Both the position numbers and the translations under genes were made by a program. From a virus, in the IMG/VR virus record IMGVR_UViG_3300034066_001068, positions 1-60,678 of that record: 60,678 nt of DNA. One strand, given 5' to 3'. This document shows, one piece after another, positions 46,131-54,283 of the stretch; within the stretch, counting starts at the first letter, position 1, and each line of letters begins with the position of its first letter. Below the pieces are notes generated by a model that saw only the letters and a list, made by a program, of their open reading frames with translations, was not told where the DNA came from and searched no databases.

Positions 46131-47456
46131 TTATTTAAATCCTAATGCCGCCAATAATGGGGTTAACCAACTATTAACTTCTTCATTATTTCCTTTATTA
46201 TCTTTAGTAATGACCGTATTTTCTTCACTACCTTTGGTAATTACAGGATTCTCGGAATTTGTTTTATCGTCATTACTATCAACATTATAGTCAGTACTTG
46301 TTTTATTAGTAAAAATTTTTCCAGAATTTTTTAATAAACTTCTTATATGTTCACCATAAGGTAAACCTATGTGTACATGAGTCATTGTGTCATGACCAAT
46401 CCATTCAGAAATAACCCCAATGTAATCACCAACTTTAATAGTATCACCAATTTTTAGTTTTACATTTTTAACGTGAGTGTAAAAAATATTGGGAAATCCC
46501 TCAGCACCTTTAATTGATACTTGTGTCCCAAAAATTTTTCCAGAATTTTTTCCTGTATCTCTAATGTTAGTAACAGTACCGTTAGTATATGAATTAACAA
46601 CTGTATTGGGAGGTGCGAAAATATCCCAAGCGTTATCTGATTGCCAATTACCTAATTTTCTACTACCGTGATTTTTTGGCCCGTTTTCTAAATCAGTTTT
46701 AAAATTACCTCCGATATTGGTGGATGATTCCTTCAGGGATAATTTTTTATCAATATAATTATCTTCATATTGATATAACTTTTCAATATACCCATTTCTT
46801 CTTAGTACTTTGAAAACTAAATTTTCATCCGAATATTCACCACCCTCTTCTAACCCACAAGTTCTATACTTTTTAAGTTTTTTCTTGTATTTGTCAATTA
46901 TTTGTTTAGCCTCGTCAATAGACTCATCTTTAACATTTTCAATAACCCCATCAATAATATCCATCCATTGTTTTGATTTGTTTTTAATCAATTCAAGGTC
47001 AATTTTAATATTTTCTTTTTTAGGTTTGTTTTCCCATTTATCAAATAAAACCGAGTACACCCCACTACTAAAGTGAGCCTCAATTTCATTTTGAACATAT
47101 AACTCAACTTCATATCCGTAGATGCTGATATCGTGTTTGTCGTTATATATGGTTTTTTTTAATTGAAATAATTCTTCGTATAAAGGTAATTCAGTTTTAG
47201 AGAACTGATTGAAGTCGACTAAAATGTGTAAATCAACATCTGAAAATTTTGACCAATTATAGTTTGATAATGACCCAGTCATTATAACATCTGATACAAC
47301 AATATCTACTTTTAAAAACTCTATAAACTCATAAGCAATCTGAAGTAGACGTGACCTAACTTTAGGTGACATTTTTTTTAAAGAATCATCCCAAATTTTA
47401 GGGTTTAATTCCTCTTGCACCTGAAAACTAGTTAATATACTTTTTAAATCGCCCAT
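46131..47456 (-). CDS. Nucleotidyltransferase fused to M23-type peptidase
   Basis: A 441-residue fusion. Residues about 50-85 hold the nucleotidyltransferase signature MTGSLSNYNWSKFSDVDLHI (Gly61-Ser62, Asp73, Asp75). Residues about 255-375 resemble a lysostaphin-type M23 domain: SDNAWDIFAPP, IFYTHVKNVKLKIGDTIKVG and MTHVHIGLPYG with the HxH pair. In the usual HxxxD metal motif the His is replaced by Asp. The C-terminus ends WLTPLLAALGFK, a motif shared with the M15 protein at 54990. Joining a nucleotide-transfer domain to a cell-wall enzyme is unusual. It may be a multifunctional internal virion protein. Confidence 0.7.
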   Translation of the reverse strand: MGDLKSILTSFQVQEELNPKIWDDSLKKMSPKVRSRLLQIAYEFIEFLKVDIVVSDVIMTGSLSNYNWSKFSDVDLHILVDFNQFSKTELPLYEELFQLKKTIYNDKHDISIYGYEVELYVQNEIEAHFSSGVYSVLFDKWENKPKKENIKIDLELIKNKSKQWMDIIDGVIENVKDESIDEAKQIIDKYKKKLKKYRTCGLEEGGEYSDENLVFKVLRRNGYIEKLYQYEDNYIDKKLSLKESSTNIGGNFKTDLENGPKNHGSRKLGNWQSDNAWDIFAPPNTVVNSYTNGTVTNIRDTGKNSGKIFGTQVSIKGAEGFPNIFYTHVKNVKLKIGDTIKVGDYIGVISEWIGHDTMTHVHIGLPYGEHIRSLLKNSGKIFTNKTSTDYNVDSNDDKTNSENPVITKGSEENTVITKDNKGNNEEVNSWLTPLLAALGFK

Positions 47457-47461
47457 TAATA

Positions 47462-47468
47462 ATAAATA
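47462..47468 (-). promoter_or_regulatory. TATTTAT motif (late-promoter candidate)
   Basis: TATTTAT 5 nt before the ATG of the fusion gene. Confidence 0.4.
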
Positions 47469-47486
47469 GTCGAATATTGATAATAA

Positions 47487-47729
47487 TTAAAGTTTAGTAT
47501 ATTTGAATTTTTTAGAAATTTCTGTGTTAAAAAATTTACCTTGTGATTCATTCATTCTAAATCTTGTGTAAACCTCATGAGGCACCGCATCATATTGGTA
47601 TTTCATACCGTTTTTAAATTCCACCACCATTAATTTGGTTTCGGTGTCGTACTCAGTTTTTACTAAGTTACTTGAGTCAATCTCATTAATAATCTTCGTC
47701 CCGATTATCTCTTCTTTTTTTACTGCCAT
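47487..47729 (-). CDS. KTSC-domain protein
   Basis: An 80-residue protein matching the KTSC family along its length: IDSSNLVKTEYDTETKLMVV, EFKNGMKYQYDAVPHEVY and FRMNESQGKFFNTEI. KTSC domains occur in phages and bacteria near replication or RNA-related proteins; their function is not established. Its start lies 44 nt inside the preceding gene. Confidence 0.75.
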   Translation of the reverse strand: MAVKKEEIIGTKIINEIDSSNLVKTEYDTETKLMVVEFKNGMKYQYDAVPHEVYTRFRMNESQGKFFNTEISKKFKYTKL

Positions 47730-48027
47730 TTTGTAAAGGTGTTTCTGAATCTATTATTTGTAATTTACCTCTAAGATAATGAACAAACTCATTGTGGTCA
47801 ATATCAGGAAAAAAACTTTTTAATTCTTGGAATAATTTTGAATGTAAACTGCTAAACTTTTGAAAGTTCCTCATAATATCTTGAGGGTAGTATGGTGGGT
47901 TTTCTAAATCTTTTTCTGACCATCCTTCTCTTTGAAAGGCCTGTCTAAGATTCTTATAGGTTTCTATAAGTTCTTTGTCGGCACCAAGAGTCTCAATATA
48001 TTTGGTATAGTGTTTTATCATATTCAT
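47686..48027 (-). CDS. Hypothetical protein overlapping the KTSC gene
   Basis: The ATG at 48027 (MNMIKHYTKYIE) is preferred over TTG at 48039. The 113-residue helical product has no named family. It overlaps the KTSC gene by 44 nt, so the two are likely translated together. Confidence 0.5.
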   Translation of the reverse strand: MNMIKHYTKYIETLGADKELIETYKNLRQAFQREGWSEKDLENPPYYPQDIMRNFQKFSSLHSKLFQELKSFFPDIDHNEFVHYLRGKLQIIDSETPLQNGSKKRRDNRDEDY

Positions 48028-48071
48028 AAATATAACCAAAAATTAAATTTTTTAATTTAGATATTTTTCTT

Positions 48072-48079
48072 ACCTTTGT
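48072..48079 (+). promoter_or_regulatory. Possible promoter -7 element for the Clp gene
   Basis: TACCTTTG fits TAnnTTTG, 52 nt before the ATG at 48132. The -33 region is T-rich without a clear TTG. Confidence 0.4.
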
Positions 48080-48131
48080 TCCTGTAGTTGAAAATACAAA
48101 ATTAATCCTTATAATTAACTAAAAACAAAAT

Positions 48132-50174
48132 ATGATAGAATCTGTGGACAACGGGGGAAAGAATAACCCACCTAAATCAATATCTGACTCTTCAACACCT
48201 GTGTTGGATAACTTCAGTAGAGATTTAATTAAATTAGCCGAACAAGGTAAATTAGACCCTGTTGTTGGTAGAGAGAGAGAAATTACGAGGATTGCCCAAA
48301 TTCTTTCTCGTAGAAAGAAAAACAACCCTATTATTATTGGTGAACCTGGTTGTGGTAAAACCGCAATTGTGGAAGGATTGGCAATTAAAATTTTTAACGG
48401 CGAATGTCCAAGAAATTTAATGGATAAAAGAATTGTATCGTTAGATATGACTTCAATAGTTGCGGGCACAAAATATCGTGGTCAGTTTGAGGAACGTATG
48501 AAAGTAATTATTGAGGAATTACAAAACGCCCCAAATATCATTGTGTTTATTGATGAGATTCACACTATAGTTGGGGCGGGTAATTCATCAGGTTCTTTAG
48601 ATGCGTCAAATATCTTTAAACCAGCACTTGCTCGTGGAGAAATTCAATGTGTTGGTGCTACAACTCTTGATGAGTATCGTAAAAACTTTGAGAAGGATGG
48701 AGCGTTAGAAAGACGTTTCCAAAAAGTTATTGTTGACGCTTCAACAAAAGAAGAAACATTAGAGATTCTTAAAAATGTTAAAGATAAGTACGAAACATTC
48801 CATAAGGTATCCTATACTGATGAAGTACTTTCTGTATGCGTTGATTTGGCCGCAAGATATATCACGGATAGAGAGTTCCCTGATAAAGCATTTGATATTA
48901 TTGATGAGGTTGGTGCAAGATGTCAGGTTGAAATTAAAATGCCTGAGATTATTGAAAAATTAAAACAAGCCGCCACAGATGTTAAAATTGAAAAACTTGA
49001 TGTTGTTAAAAAACAAAATTACGAAGAAGCTGCAAATTTACGTGATAAAGAAAAACGTATTCTTAATAAATTAGATGTTGAGAAGAAAAAATTTGAAGAT
49101 GAACTTTTAGTTAAGAAGAAAGAAGTTTCTATTGAATTGGTTTATGAGGTTGTTTCAAATATGACCAAAATCCCTATCAGTAAACTAAATGCGGATGAAA
49201 CCAAATTATTGTCTGAAATGGAGGCAAACTTATCTGATAAAGTTATTGGGCAATCTGAGGCGGTTATGAAAATTGCTAAGTCAATCAGACGAAACAGATT
49301 AGGTATCAAAGACCCTAATAAACCAATTGGTTCATTTATTTTTCTTGGTTCAACAGGTGTGGGTAAAACCTACTTAGCAAAACAATTAGCAAAACAAATG
49401 TTTGGTAGTCAGGAAAATATGATTCGTGTAGATATGTCTGAATATCAAGAAAAACATAGTATCTCAAGATTAATTGGAGCACCTCCAGGATATGTTGGTT
49501 ATGATGAAGGAGGACAATTAACCGAACAAGTTAAAAACAAACCTTACTCAGTAATTTTGTTTGATGAGATTGAAAAAGCAAACAAAGACATATTCTCAAC
49601 ATTATTACAAGTGTTGGATGACGGTCATCTAACTGATGGTATGGGAAGAAAGATTAATTTCAAAAACTGTATTATTATTATGACATCAAATGTTGGGGTT
49701 AAGAAACTACAAGATTTTGGTGCTGGAGTAGGGTTTAAAACTAGCTCAAGTTCTTACGTTGAAGAAGAACAAAAAAGAGAAGTTTTGAAGAAAGAGCTTA
49801 AGAAGTTTTTTGCCCCTGAATTTTTAAACCGTATTGATGAAGTCATTATTTTTAATTCATTAGTGAAAGAAGATGTTAAAAAAATTGTTAAACTTGAGTT
49901 GAGTGTCTTATCAGAAAGATTAACGGGTCTTAAATATAATATAATATTTGATGACTCACTTGTTGATATGATTTCTGAGGTTGGGTTTGATGACATGTAT
50001 GGGGCTCGTCCATTGAAAAGGGCTATTCAAGATAAAATTGAAGACTTTATATCGGAAGAAGTTCTTAAAAGTAACATTCAAGAAAACACTAAATACACGT
50101 TAATTAGTGAAAATGGGGATGTTAAATTTAAAGAAGTGAAGAAAGTTACAAGAAAAAGAAAAGGGGTTGAATAA
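48132..50174 (+). CDS. Clp-type AAA+ unfoldase (ClpA/ClpC-like, no N-domain)
   Basis: A 680-residue hexameric unfoldase. The first AAA+ module has Walker A GEPGCGKT (70-77) and Walker B VFIDEIH (138-144). A short coiled middle region (about 290-330) resembles the ClpC M-domain. The second module has GSTGVGKT (406-413) and ILFDEIEK (475-482). VGF at 533-535 stands where ClpP-docking IGF/L loops occur, so it could feed host ClpP. The usual N-terminal repeat domain that binds adaptors is missing; only about 25 residues precede the first module. It lies 2.5 kb from the tmRNA. Ends in a terminator. Confidence 0.9.
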   Translation: MIESVDNGGKNNPPKSISDSSTPVLDNFSRDLIKLAEQGKLDPVVGREREITRIAQILSRRKKNNPIIIGEPGCGKTAIVEGLAIKIFNGECPRNLMDKRIVSLDMTSIVAGTKYRGQFEERMKVIIEELQNAPNIIVFIDEIHTIVGAGNSSGSLDASNIFKPALARGEIQCVGATTLDEYRKNFEKDGALERRFQKVIVDASTKEETLEILKNVKDKYETFHKVSYTDEVLSVCVDLAARYITDREFPDKAFDIIDEVGARCQVEIKMPEIIEKLKQAATDVKIEKLDVVKKQNYEEAANLRDKEKRILNKLDVEKKKFEDELLVKKKEVSIELVYEVVSNMTKIPISKLNADETKLLSEMEANLSDKVIGQSEAVMKIAKSIRRNRLGIKDPNKPIGSFIFLGSTGVGKTYLAKQLAKQMFGSQENMIRVDMSEYQEKHSISRLIGAPPGYVGYDEGGQLTEQVKNKPYSVILFDEIEKANKDIFSTLLQVLDDGHLTDGMGRKINFKNCIIIMTSNVGVKKLQDFGAGVGFKTSSSSYVEEEQKREVLKKELKKFFAPEFLNRIDEVIIFNSLVKEDVKKIVKLELSVLSERLTGLKYNIIFDDSLVDMISEVGFDDMYGARPLKRAIQDKIEDFISEEVLKSNIQENTKYTLISENGDVKFKEVKKVTRKRKGVE

Positions 50175-50186
50175 CCCCTTTTTTTA
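50161..50186 (+). terminator. Intrinsic terminator of the Clp gene
   Basis: AAGGGGTT pairs with AACCCCTT around GAAT, followed by T7. The stem includes the stop codon of the Clp gene. Confidence 0.88.
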
Positions 50187-50225
50187 TGTTCATTAATAAG
50201 TAAAAAATAACCCCACATTATACGT

Positions 50226-50303
50226 TTTGAATTTGAGATTCAAATAGTAAAATAGAGCTCATAATGATTAACTTTATAGCTCAATTTTAATTAAAAATGA
50301 GCT
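50226..50303. repeat. Palindromic intergenic elements
   Basis: The space between two convergent genes holds a hairpin (TTGAAT with ATTCAA, 50226-50242) and a 26-nt near-perfect palindrome with AGCTCA and TGAGCT arms around an A/T core (50278-50303). Related GAGCTTAAAA copies follow near 50319. Two unpaired positions break perfect symmetry. Protein-binding site or RNA structure; no function assigned. Confidence 0.45.
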
Positions 50304-50350
50304 TAAAACAAACATTAGATGAGCTTAAAATTAATGACTTAGGGGTTTTT

Positions 50351-51181
50351 TTAGTCAAATAAATAACTGTATCGTGGTTTTGATTTGAATGGGTATTTTA
50401 CGTTACCCAATTTTTCAATTAATTCTTTACCCGTTTTAATTCCGTTATAAACATCCTCAATAACCACATATTCTTCTCTTGTGTGGTAATCATAGTACCC
50501 AATTGAGAAGTTAATACATGAGAAGTCGAATGTATTCTTCAATGCGTAAACATCGGTATATGGGTGAGACTGATATTTTCTGTCAGGATTAAATGTTTCG
50601 GTTAATACCTCATCACACGATTTAAAAAACTCGGTGTCTCTACCAAATAACTGAACACCCATACAGAACTCACTAACCATCCAATTCTCAGGTGCATCAA
50701 ATTGAATTCCGTACCCTACGTTCTTGAAGAAATCTTTATCGGCTTGTTTTGAACCGTGACAACCTGTTTCTTCAGAAACAAAAAATGCGGCTTTAAGATT
50801 TGGTAATTCTTTTAATAATTCTAAACATGCATAAACGCCACATTTATCATCACCACCAATTCCTGTTGATTGTCCTAAATCGTTGAACGCTTTTAAAGAT
50901 GGTTTAATTACTCCCTGAGCGTTAGGTAATTCCATTTCTTTGACGTTTATAACATCTAATTGATGTACGGTGTCAGTATGGGCAATAACACACGGGAAAA
51001 AGAAATCTTTAGTAATATCCTGAGATGTTTTAGTTGCGTAAATGTTTCGGTGTTTGTCAACTTGAAATGGTATTTGGTTTTCAGTTAACCAATTAACTAA
51101 AAACTCAATCATTCGGTCTTCCTTATATGTCTTTGTTGGGACCGACAAAACGTCCTTTAGTAATTGATAGTTTCTCTCCAT
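50351..51181 (-). CDS. M20/M42-type metallopeptidase
   Basis: A 276-residue zinc peptidase. Metal and catalytic residues of the M20 fold are in place: IAHTDTV (His68, Asp70), GIGGDDKCG (Asp111 region), VSEETGCHGS (catalytic Glu137, ligand Glu138), QFDAPEN (Asp162) and YYDYHTREEY (late His). Relatives include tripeptidases and aminoacylases. It is shorter than PepT because the lid domain is reduced. In a phage it might recycle peptides made by the Clp system or act on cell-wall peptides; both are inference. Confidence 0.8.
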   Translation of the reverse strand: MERNYQLLKDVLSVPTKTYKEDRMIEFLVNWLTENQIPFQVDKHRNIYATKTSQDITKDFFFPCVIAHTDTVHQLDVINVKEMELPNAQGVIKPSLKAFNDLGQSTGIGGDDKCGVYACLELLKELPNLKAAFFVSEETGCHGSKQADKDFFKNVGYGIQFDAPENWMVSEFCMGVQLFGRDTEFFKSCDEVLTETFNPDRKYQSHPYTDVYALKNTFDFSCINFSIGYYDYHTREEYVVIEDVYNGIKTGKELIEKLGNVKYPFKSKPRYSYLFD

Positions 51182-51199
51182 AGGCCAAAGATAAGTAAA

Positions 51200-52564
51200 T
51201 TACTTGACTTTGACAAATTTATTTTCAAATAATTCCGATTGATGTAAAAGTTGGTCAAAGTCTTCAAAATCATAACTTCTTTTTTCTCCACGATACCCAC
51301 CTTTTAATGAAACCACAACATGGACTTTATTTGTTTTTGGGTCCATTTTAACTATTTTAAAATTTCTTGATTCGTCTTTGGGTAATTTGTAATTAGTTTC
51401 CATATCGTACTTACTTAAAATTTTTGACGCATTATCTGAGAATTTTTTAATATCTTCAAATTCGTCAGAGTCTTCAAGTTTAGTAAACATATTATCTAAT
51501 TGCCAACCACAAGTACGATTAAATGATTCATCATCAAAATCAATACAATCTTGTTCATAAGAATATTCTTCCCATCCACCAATATTGCCTGATTTATGTC
51601 CAATATCACTTAAAACCTCACTAACCGTTAAATGTCTTTCGCCCGTCATTGAATATAAAGATAATAACACAGATACTGTCGTCACATAACTATAAAAACA
51701 ATTTCCCATATTGAATATTCCATAATTTTGGAAAAAATTACAACAGTCGTCTTCCATCATCTTACGGGCACCTCGTTCTTTACAGTTATTTCTTTCTGAC
51801 AACCAATCAGACATAATTTCCTGAGATTCACGTTCAAATGTTGTTAATAATAAAATAGACGATTTTTCCCATTCTTCATCATTTCGTAATTGTGAAAGTT
51901 CTGGTGATAGTATTTTTAAAATTTCTTTTAATTTAATTAGGTTTTCATCATTTAATTCACGTAATAAATAACCTCTTCTCCAATCCTCATCAACAAAATC
52001 TCCACTTTCAAAATCGTAGGACTCATAATTAGAATATACGTAATTTGCAAACCAAATATCTCCATCAGATAGGTCAAATAATTTCCAATAATCCTCATAA
52101 TTGTCAAATTTTAATTTAACTCTACTCTTACCCGGTGTTTGTTCATTAAATTTGATGTCATATACGATTGGGTCAAAGTTATTAGCGTCCCAGTTATTTA
52201 CCTTTTGACCATTTTTAATTTTCAATAACAAATCATATATTTCACTATTTCCTCTAATATCTTGGACATAGGGTTTTAAGTACGGATACTTAAATGTGAT
52301 GTTATCGTAACTTTCAAGTTTTAATTCAATACCTGAATAGTATTCAAGTTCACCGTCTGTAGGTTTGTATAGTGTATATATATATTCAGGACCAGGATTA
52401 AATTTACTTACGGCAAAAAATAATTCACCATGACTAAAATCTCGGTCATATAATTCAGTAACTTTTGGAGGTCCGTAATATGTGGCCGCGTTCTTGTTGA
52501 ACACCTGTACAAATACAACATACTCGTTTTCAAATATTATTTTAGCATTTTTTGAATCTTTCAC
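51200..52564 (-). CDS. Hypothetical 454-residue protein
   Basis: Starts with GTG at 52564 since no closer ATG fits. The product is acidic and rich in Tyr, Asp and Ser, with a Cys-containing central segment (CCNFFQNYGIFNMGNCFYSY). No family recognised. Eighteen nt separate it from the downstream M20 gene, so they probably share a transcript. Confidence 0.55.
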   Translation of the reverse strand: MKDSKNAKIIFENEYVVFVQVFNKNAATYYGPPKVTELYDRDFSHGELFFAVSKFNPGPEYIYTLYKPTDGELEYYSGIELKLESYDNITFKYPYLKPYVQDIRGNSEIYDLLLKIKNGQKVNNWDANNFDPIVYDIKFNEQTPGKSRVKLKFDNYEDYWKLFDLSDGDIWFANYVYSNYESYDFESGDFVDEDWRRGYLLRELNDENLIKLKEILKILSPELSQLRNDEEWEKSSILLLTTFERESQEIMSDWLSERNNCKERGARKMMEDDCCNFFQNYGIFNMGNCFYSYVTTVSVLLSLYSMTGERHLTVSEVLSDIGHKSGNIGGWEEYSYEQDCIDFDDESFNRTCGWQLDNMFTKLEDSDEFEDIKKFSDNASKILSKYDMETNYKLPKDESRNFKIVKMDPKTNKVHVVVSLKGGYRGEKRSYDFEDFDQLLHQSELFENKFVKVK

Positions 52565-52580
52565 AAATATTTATTTACAT

Positions 52581-52587
52581 ATAAATA
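52581..52587 (-). promoter_or_regulatory. TATTTAT motif (late-promoter candidate)
   Basis: TATTTAT 16 nt before the GTG at 52564. Confidence 0.4.
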
Positions 52588-52595
52588 TAAAATAG

Positions 52596-52626
52596 TTTGG
52601 TAATTAATAAGACTTTACTATCTTTG
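52596..52626 (+). promoter_or_regulatory. tmRNA promoter, Bacteroidetes sigma-A type
   Basis: TTTG (52596-52599), 19 nt, TATCTTTG (52619-52626), an exact match to the TTTG/TAnnTTTG form. Transcription would begin about 20 nt before the mature tmRNA. Confidence 0.85.
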
Positions 52627-52652
52627 TACAAGAAATAAGTTTTTTGAAATAT

Positions 52653-53039
52653 GGGGGTAACTTGGAATTGACTGGCATTGTTAGTTATTCGGGGCACGCA
52701 GTGAGATGTATCCTTTCACTTAAATCTACGGATGTAAACAGTAAACGGAAACGTTTTAAACAAAATGGCGACAATCGGATTAATCCGTGAAGACGCTGCG
52801 GTAGTTGCCTAACATATAGGAAACAACCATACGGGTCGGTGGACATACAACCTAGGAACAGAAGTCTTTACAAGGGTGGAAAAATGACTGAACCCAAAAT
52901 TGAGTCATCCATTGGTTGTTAGTTTACGATGGTGAAGAACGAACTAACTATTTTTGGAACATTAGAAAATGTTATCCTAAGCGTGTAGTCCTTAATAGGT
53001 AAGGTGTACAACACGAGGGTTCGAACCCCTCTACCTCCA
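52653..53039 (+). ncRNA. ssrA: tmRNA
   Basis: The 387-nt RNA rescues stalled ribosomes by adding a degradation tag. The acceptor stem GGGGGTA pairs with TACCTCC at the 3' end, with the diagnostic G.U at the third pair that marks alanine charging. The T-arm is GAGGG-TTCGAAC-CCCTC and the discriminator is A; CCA is not encoded. The conserved 5' segment TTGGAATTGACTGG matches the tmRNA D-loop region. The tag frame most likely ends REDAAVVA at TAA 52810-52812, reading through ATG at 52765. The resume codon is uncertain. The tag does not look like host Bacteroidetes tags that end in ALAA. Confidence 0.93.
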
Positions 53040-53046
53040 CTAATTA

Positions 53047-53076
53047 AACCTCATCTTAAAAAGGTGGGGTTTTTTT
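53047..53076 (+). terminator. Intrinsic terminator of the tmRNA
   Basis: AACCTCA pairs with TGGGGTT (one G.U) across an 11-nt loop, followed by a T run. Confidence 0.85.
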
Positions 53077-53112
53077 ATACACATAAATTAAATTACAAAA
53101 CTTTTTTTAAAA

Positions 53113-54062
53113 TAAAAAAACCCCAAGATTATTGAGGTTTGATTAAAAATCGTATTCTATATATTGGGTAATTTTAAAAAGGGCTGAGAATACACCGTTT
53201 TGTGAGAATCTTTAGAAGGATTATTGTTTCCCTTCATTTCCACCATCTTTTGAATGGTAATCCTCATCGCCGATTGGTTAGACCAATCACTTCTTAAGGT
53301 TTTAACTACTCTATTACTACTCTACTCTCCTCAATCTTGCGAACTGACTTAGGATTCGACTCCTTAGAGGTTTTTGGTAACAATATACGTTGACTTGCGG
53401 TCTCGGTATGCCATGAACAACTCATGACTATGTAGGCGACTTTCATCAAAACCTGACGAACACTTTTGCTTATAGTTATTTTAGTTTTACTTAAATTTAG
53501 TATAAGTTATGTGTTGTGGATGATTCCAAGTAGAGGTCCGTCTTAAGCCTCGTTGTCTTTTGAACAACAAGATACTTTTCTACTCGGTAGAGTGTCCCCA
53601 CTCTCATATTTTAAGATTACTTCGTACCAAGACCTTGGTGGGTCTGTGGTAAGGATATTAGCGACACCACTCGTTCTCTATCTTACCTTCAGGTTTTATC
53701 CCTTCGGTTTTAAGTCACCTCTTATATTGGGACCCGCAATTGTGTATTCGGAGTACACTTCTCACTTGGCCCCTATGGGTTATTCTTATTGGTGTTCCCA
53801 CCTCAAACTGACAATCCACATTGCCCGTTCAGTTTTCCATTTCCCTACGAAGTTATCCTCGGTACTACAGGCTCACTGATATCCCACTTGTATACTCGAG
53901 TTCGGTTACCCGAACCGCAAAACCATTAACACTTATGATTTCACTTTATCCCCCTTTCGAGGTTTATTTAACGACCATATACGGCCGATTATCTTTTATA
54001 CAACACCGAAGTGTTGTAATGGATAATAATATTTCAAAGAACGTTTCGGACTCTTCCGATTT
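53113..54062 (-). ncRNA. Giant structured non-coding RNA (about 950 nt), GOLLD/ROOL-like
   Basis: No convincing protein frame exists on either strand, yet composition is richer in G and C than flanking DNA and the minus strand is packed with perfect hairpins. ACAACAC-TTCG-GTGTTGT is at 54000-54017. GTTCGG-GTAA-CCGAAC is at 53900-53915. CCTC-GAAA-GGGG is at 53951-53962. AGAGTG-GGGA-CACTCT is at 53589-53604. An 8-bp stem is at 53549-53571, GATTGG-TCTAA-CCAATC is at 53272-53288, and ACCAT-ATGGT is at 53242-53258. Two loops share TTCAAAAGA. It starts at three tandem promoters and ends at a terminator. Size and closeness to tmRNA and tRNAs recall the ornate GOLLD and ROOL phage RNAs. Family membership is unproven. 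Confidence 0.82.
53114..53140 (-). terminator. Intrinsic terminator of the giant ncRNA
   Basis: On the minus strand AACCTCA pairs with TGGGGTT across a short loop and is followed by seven T residues. It mirrors the tmRNA terminator, so the two convergent RNAs end 40 nt apart. Confidence 0.85.
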
Positions 54063-54068
54063 GTTTTA

Positions 54069-54100
54069 CAAAGATAAGTAAAGTTTTTTGATTTACCAAA
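54069..54100 (-). promoter_or_regulatory. ncRNA promoter P1 (proximal)
   Basis: Minus-strand TTTG (54097-54100), 20 nt, TATCTTTG (54069-54076). Start expected near 54062. Confidence 0.88.
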
Positions 54101-54160
54101 TCTTTTTTTATTTTTTTTTTAAGATTTGTATCTGAATTGTTATCTATCTCTTTTGTTGTA

Positions 54161-54192
54161 CAAAGATAAGTAAACTTTTTTGATTTACCAAA
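54161..54192 (-). promoter_or_regulatory. ncRNA promoter P2 (middle)
   Basis: Minus-strand TTTG (54189-54192), 20 nt, TATCTTTG (54161-54168), 92 bp upstream of P1. Confidence 0.88.
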
Positions 54193-54251
54193 TCTTTTTT
54201 TATTTTTTTTAAAGATTTGTATCTGAATCGTTATCTATCTCTTTTGTTTTA

Positions 54252-54283
54252 CAAAGATAAGTAAACTTTTTCGATTCACCAAA
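54252..54283 (-). promoter_or_regulatory. ncRNA promoter P3 (distal)
   Basis: Minus-strand TTTG (54280-54283), 20 nt, TATCTTTG (54252-54259), 91 bp upstream of P2. Confidence 0.85.

Noticed and set aside
48119-48469. Minus-strand frame opposite the Clp gene
   Set aside because: It overlaps the clearly conserved first AAA+ module on the other strand.
53113-54062. Ribosomal RNA fragment or RNase P RNA
   Set aside because: I see no universally conserved rRNA or RNase P core segments; promoters, terminator and hairpin pattern point to a distinct RNA.
53553-54081. Two short plus-strand frames in the gene-free region
   Set aside because: They run antisense to the structured RNA, end or start within perfect hairpins and resemble no protein.
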